This document shows, piece after piece, positions 60,201-64,000 of a DNA stretch of 64,000 nucleotides; position 1 is the stretch's first letter, and each line of letters opens with the position of its first letter. Made by a program: the position numbers and the translations under genes. Source of the stretch: Sodiomyces alkalinus F11 (lineage: Eukaryota > Ascomycota > Sordariomycetes > Glomerellales > Plectosphaerellaceae); the NCBI RefSeq assembly GCF_003711515.1, contig NW_021167093.1, positions 814,077 through 878,076 on the forward strand. The letters are read 5' to 3'. Below the pieces are notes generated by a model that saw nothing but the letters and a program-made list of their open reading frames with translations, made no database searches and was not told where the DNA came from.

Positions 60201-61390
60201 GCTAGGAAGGCCTCCTAGTAGTCGTTTTTTACTATTTTAACTGCCCGATAGTAGACGTTTCGAGCTTCTTTCTAGGAGGCTTCTAAGGACGTCTAGGTAG
60301 CCGAGGCCCCCTTTTTTACCTTTCGAAAAACCTTAAAGACCCTGCTAGCTACTTTTCGCAGGGCTTTTAGTTCTTTAGTCCACCACGGCTTCGAATATTC
60401 TACTACCCGTAACTTAGGCACTAAAGCCTTAAGCGCTAGGGTAATAGTATCCGAGAGGCAGCGGCCTAAAGAATCCTAGTCCGAGGCGTTAATAGCCTAT
60501 TAAAGGTGCAGGTTAAGGCTAGATTCTAGGCTCTTTAGGGTACTAGAAAATAGGTTCTAATCTGCTAGCTTATAGTTATAAGCCGGTAGGAGGGATCTAT
60601 TTATAGGACCTTTAAAGCCTAAAATAGTAGCCGAGAGTAGGATAGCGCGGTGTAAAGAGGTAGTATTTTCGATATATTCCCACTTATAGAAGCGGAGATA
60701 ATCGAAGCCGGGCGTGTAGCAGGCTAGGTTTATAACCGACTCTTAACGAAGATTAGACCTAAAAAAGGTCCCCCTATTCAGGTTAACTTCTTTAGAATCC
60801 ACTAAATAGGTAGCTCCGAGACTATCCAACTAGTCTACTAGAGGCTAGGCCCTAATAGAAGCCTGGTTAGTAGCCGCTCCGTTCCACTGCTAGTGGTTTC
60901 TATTAAAGTCCCCTATAATAAGGGTAGGCTTAGGGACTTACACGTCCTATAGCACTCGATCCTTAGTCTAGGGCCGGCTTCTAGGGCCTAAAAAGGAAGG
61001 GAAAGAATAAGAAGAAGAAGTGGAAGAAGTGGAAGGGGTAGGGCTAGAGGGCCGCTCTCGGCCTATCGTTTCGGGGTCCTATTGTATCTAATTATAAACG
61101 TGTAGAATATAGAAGGTCTATAGATAATAAACCTCTATAATCTACGCGTCTATATTATCTAGAAGGTCTTCGCGATATAAAAAATCGATACTAAAGCCCT
61201 TTCTTATATAAGAGAGGACCCTAGGCTTAATAGAGAAGAACTAGGATTTTTAGGATATAGGCGTAATAGTGTAAAAAGTAGGGTGGTTTCGGATAAACTA
61301 TCCCTTTAGTATCGAGACGTAGGCAGGTCCCTGAATAAGCACTATATTAGCCGAAGCCTCTAAAGCCTATTCTAGGATAACCTCCTATAC
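57260..61390 (-). pseudogene. LINE-2 ORF2 (endonuclease, RT, RNase H), broken
   Basis: Endonuclease: GDFNRNH*QWNGAATNQASI (rc of about 60860-60925). RT catalytic box LSYIDDF (rc of about 59170-59195) keeps both Asp, unlike the L-family copies. RNase H: GIEGNELADKVAKGALNP-type block (rc of about 57820-57885), followed by RLYRRLVRDNLRFSRKPL and a terminal SCPGSP. It is the target-primed RT enzyme; its substrate RNA would include any SINE carrying the LINE-2 3' end. TAG/TAA stops at Gln/Trp make it inactive here. Confidence 0.87.
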
Positions 61391-61399
61391 CGGGGACTA

Positions 61400-62912
61400 T
61401 TTATCGACGTTATATTAAATAAACCGGATATCTTTCGAACTAAAAGGCCCTTTATTCATAGAATCTAGGGTTTTATAGCTCGAAGAACCTTATAGTCTCT
61501 ACTAAAGGGGGGGTGCTCTCCCTTATAGTTATAGCACTTATAGGTCTTATACTCGTAGTCTCCGTATTCTTCACACTCGTTATAGTAGTAGTATTCCTCC
61601 CCGTAGCCTTCGACGGCGCAGATAGGGCAGGTAACTAGGCGTTTATAGGTCCCGCGGGTATACCCGAATTTCCAGTAGTTAGAGGACTAGGTTCTAGGGG
61701 TTATAGGCCTATATTTATAGACCTTTAGCCGCTGGGCGGCTATATAGAGCCCCTGTTTTAGGCAGTACTTCTATTCTTTAGTGGAGGGCATAGAATTAAC
61801 CACCGTGCCGTAAAACGCATTTAGAGCCCCTAGCCACCGAGGCTTCCCTACTACCCTAATAGGGTTAAAGGTGCCGATTTCGGTGGCTAGGTCCTATAAA
61901 CCTAGGCCCTATTATAGGCTTCGGTTTAGGGCCTTTTACGGCGGCTTAGAAGGGTCGGGTGGAGGGGTATCGCCACTCCTAAAGGCTTTAGAAGGCACCT
62001 ATTTAATAATAAGCTTAAACTAGTCGCCTATAGGCTAGGGGGGCTAGAGAGGGAGGTTTAGCTCTTTAAACCACTAATTCTACGAGTCTAGGAGCTATTA
62101 AACGCTATATTTCGGCCCCGGGGTCAAAATAAGGTTCCCGTTAGTTAATAGACTAACAGCCGTAACTACAGGGGTTTTTAAGGCCTTATTTAGCCCGTTT
62201 CGGAGCTTAAGAGGATTAAAGTCTTCCCGGGGAATCTAGGCCCCTGCCGTGGGTTAAAGGATAACCTTAGGGACCATTTTAGGGTCTACTAGGAGGGGTG
62301 CCGGGGGGGTCTAGGCCGAAGGTGCTAGGGCCCCTGAAATAGAGGCCTAGGGAGCTATAAGGCCTTTTTTCCCCTTTAAAGCCTCGCTGTAAAGGGGTTT
62401 GGGCTGCTATTCTATAAGCCTACGAACTGCCTAGGCTAGCTTATCGACCTTCTATTCGAGAGTAGGGGGCTAGGAGGCTTCTAGTACACCGTCGATAGTA
62501 GATTTAAGCCCTACGGATAGGGCTTTAATCTAGGGGGCAGGGTCGAGGGTATAGGCCTATTAAAGTAGGTGAAGGGCCTATTAGAGTAGTTCCTTAGCCT
62601 ATGCCTTACTAGCCGATTTAGTCGACTTCTAGGGCTCGGCCGAGGTTTCTCCAGGGGCTTTAGCTGTTCCAGGGGCCCTTTTAGCCTATTTAGAGCCTAA
62701 AAGGCTCGGTTTTTCAGCAGGGGGGCCCTAGAAGCAGGGGGGGCCCTAGAGAGCGTTTCGAAAGCGCCTTCGGCTTCCGAGTCCGAGGGGGATTCGATTC
62801 GGGTCCTAGAAAAACGTCTAGGGGTAGGTATAGAAGGGCTAAGGTGCCTTTTCGAATTTAGAGGCGTAGCGAGGGTTAAATCCTCTGTATTAGAGGTATT
62901 ACCTATATCCAC
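61400..62912 (-). pseudogene. LINE-2 ORF1 (RNA-binding, zinc knuckle), broken
   Basis: Starts MDIGNTSNTEDLTLATPLNS at 62912; the first 71 codons are open (to 62697) before the first TAG. The N-terminal region is Ser/Pro/Glu-rich (RRFSRTRIESPSDSEAEGAF). A central region of Ala/Leu-rich sequence is followed by the conserved C-terminus FGYTRGTYKRLVTCPICAVE (rc of about 61610-61670) and KCYNYKGEHPPFS (rc of about 61495-61535), a knuckle with one Cys to Tyr change typical of RIP. The function is packaging LINE RNA. The start is chosen because it is the first ATG of the open stretch after a non-coding leader. Confidence 0.82.
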
Positions 62913-63328
62913 CTCCCCTAGGCCCTCTATAGTTATAGGGGCCTTTGAGGGGGGGGCGTTAGGGGCATTAGGGGCGTTATTATAGCTAGTATTATAGCTG
63001 GTGGGTTATTGTTTATAGCGTTAGGGCCGGGTGGAGGTCGGGGGTACGGCTCTGCGCGGCTAGGCTTACTGCTTTATCAGCGTGGGCGCACGGGCCACGT
63101 CAGACTTTTCCCCCGCACGCGGGGGAGCCGTAAGCCCATTTCCAGACATTTTCGCACTCAAAATACGCCTTAATTAGCGCCTGCGCGATACAGGGCTATA
63201 GATAGGCATATAGAGCTTAAAAAGAGTTATCGATTGATATAGGGTTTGAGTGGTTTAGGGCGTTTACGCGTAAAACGTACGTCCCCCTATATGAGTTATA
63301 AAAAGCCTCGTTGTACTCCGGGTTTACC
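62913..63328 (-). promoter_or_regulatory. LINE-2 5' leader (probable internal promoter region)
   Basis: About 415 bp between the 5' target duplication and the ORF1 ATG, G/C-rich near ORF1 (CCCGCACGCGGGGGAGC, about 63112-63128) and without a readable frame. LINE 5' leaders normally carry an internal Pol II promoter; no specific box is claimed. Confidence 0.4.
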
Positions 63329-63336
63329 CTCGGGGG

Positions 63337-63450
63337 TAGCCTAATATAAGAAAACACGGACGGAAATCGTTATATAGTCGTATAGTACACTTATAAACTT
63401 AATAAAGTAGAATATAACTACCTAATCTAGAACTAGTAGAATATCGACCC
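63337..63450 (+). pseudogene. Gypsy RNase H, continuation after LINE-2
   Basis: GSLI*ENTDGNRYIVV*YTY and KLNKVEYNYLI (63336-63425) match the Gypsy RNase H segment (S-x-KL...E-x-NY). It joins DYSGG at 57101 in frame if the pre-insertion G run was six long; the flanking copies carry seven and five G. It ends where L7 begins. Confidence 0.7.
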
Positions 63451-64000
63451 TCGACACGCCTATTAACCACGGGCGCGTAATAAGAGTAAAATCGATAAAA
63501 CCACTAGGATAGAGATTATAACTACTACCTCCCTCCTAGGATACTATCGTAATAGCACCGTAACGCTAGCGCTATAGTATAGCCGGAAGAGTTATAGGAT
63601 AGCGTTGCCCCGACCTCGATTATATAGAATTCGTAACAGACCCACTTTTCGTAATATAAGCGCTCCCCCCCGCTTATAGCAGGACGTAGCGCGGAACCGA
63701 TATAAGACTAAAAAGGGACTACCACGCCCCCCGGAACCGAGAGTAACTAAGATTAGGGTAGAAATTTAGGCCTTCCTAGCTAATAGCAACACGATTAATT
63801 AGGTTATAGAGCTAGTAAAGGAACTAATCACGATACGTAATACCTATAAGGACGCTGGTATAACACCGCTAGTATACCTATATATATCCGTCCGCCACGT
63901 TATCTGTAAGGAACTCCGAAAAGGAATAAGCGGTATAAGAGAGACCTAGGCTAATATTATAGCCCGAATACCCGCGGTAGCGCCGCCACGGGACCCCGCC
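63451..64000 (+). mobile_element. LINE L7, 5' end (continues past window)
   Basis: The family 5' start (GACACGCCTATTAACCACGG at 63453) followed by the collinear leader and the beginning of ORF1, to the window edge. RIP-type changes as in L5. Inserted in Gypsy RNase H. Confidence 0.9.
63700..64000 (+). pseudogene. L7 ORF1, N-terminal part
   Basis: Matches the first ~100 codons of L6/L5 ORF1 (KGISGIRET*ANIIARIPAV region, about 63920-63980) and is interrupted by TAG/TAA. The window ends within it. Confidence 0.65.

Larger units (their letters stand above)
57102..63328 (-). mobile_element. LINE-2 (Tad/I-like family), full-length, minus strand
   Basis: 6,227 bp. The poly(A) tail reads as an 18-T run on the plus strand (57102-57119). 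Flanked by CTCGGGGG (57092-57099 and 63329-63336); Gypsy RNase H continues on the other side (TYKLNKVEYNY, about 63389). Structure on the minus strand: 5' leader to 62913, ORF1 (62912 to about 61400), ORF2 (about 61390-57260), short 3' UTR ending GGGCTGTATGCGCGTGATGA. TG/CA are commoner than in the L family, pointing to less RIP. The 3' fragment at 13374-14235 is the same family. Confidence 0.92.
47560..63450 (+). mobile_element. Ty3/Gypsy retrotransposon, split by L6, LINE-2 and L7
   Basis: Gag and pol run over 47560-48139, 54789-57101 and 63337-63450, with order gag, zinc knuckle, protease region, RT, RNase H, as in Gypsy. L6 sits in gag (12-bp duplication ATAATAAGTTAT), LINE-2 sits in RNase H (duplication CTCGGGGG) and L7 follows 113 bp later. 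Integrase and the 3' LTR would lie beyond the window. Stops are TAG/TAA throughout. Confidence 0.85.

Overview
The window looks like a gene-free, repeat-induced point mutation (RIP) compartment of a filamentous ascomycete (Pezizomycotina). Everything recognisable is a transposable element, and nearly every element is dead. By eye, CpA and TpG are strikingly rare while TpA is very common. Inside recognisable retroelement frames almost every in-frame stop is TAG or TAA, where the family has Gln (CAG/CAA) or Trp (TGG). CpG, CpC and CpT survive, so the DNA is not extremely AT-rich. No host gene, rRNA or CRISPR array was found. The only tRNA-like sequence is the head of a SINE.

Layout. 1-6095: Copia element (partial 5' LTR, complete 3' LTR) lying in an unclassified LTR element 'A' (6096-8757), which itself lies in the 3' UTR of a minus-strand LINE (L1, 8758-15235). 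L1 also carries a 5'-truncated copy of a second LINE family (LINE-2, 13374-14235, 9-bp target duplication). 15236-27005: plus-strand LINE L2, split by full-length minus-strand LINE L3 (18187-24803) and ending in a roughly 300-bp (AAT)n tail that holds a 10-N gap. 27006-33823: LINE fragment L8, split by a tRNA-derived SINE, itself split by LTR element 'B' (27372-32727, two 329-bp LTRs). 33824-41482: minus-strand LINE L4 carrying a Tc1/mariner element (37087-38471). 41508-46063: (ATT)n array split by the RT-deleted LINE L5. 46064 to about 47400: 5'-truncated fragment of a third LINE. About 47560-63450: Ty3/Gypsy gag-pol, interrupted by full-length LINE L6 (48140-54776), full-length LINE-2 (57102-63328) and L7 (63451 to window end).

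The insertions give a relative chronology through target-site duplications and through reading frames that rejoin once an insert is removed. L1-L8 are one Tad-like family with ORF1 (zinc knuckles), ORF2 (APE endonuclease, RT, RNase H), a 1.6-kb 3' UTR and an (AAT)n tail. LINE-2 ends in poly(A).

The most notable observation is the SINE (about 480 bp, minus strand). Its 5' head has a perfect Pol III B box, and its 3' end matches the 3' end of LINE-2, including a 17-nt identical block followed by a stretch differing almost only by RIP-type changes. This suggests a SINE mobilised by LINE-2. The second is the A/B element group: long terminal repeats, conserved sequence just inside the LTR and coding-like frames, but no reverse transcriptase that I can recognise. 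ORF and domain edges given below are approximate, because the frames are riddled with stops.
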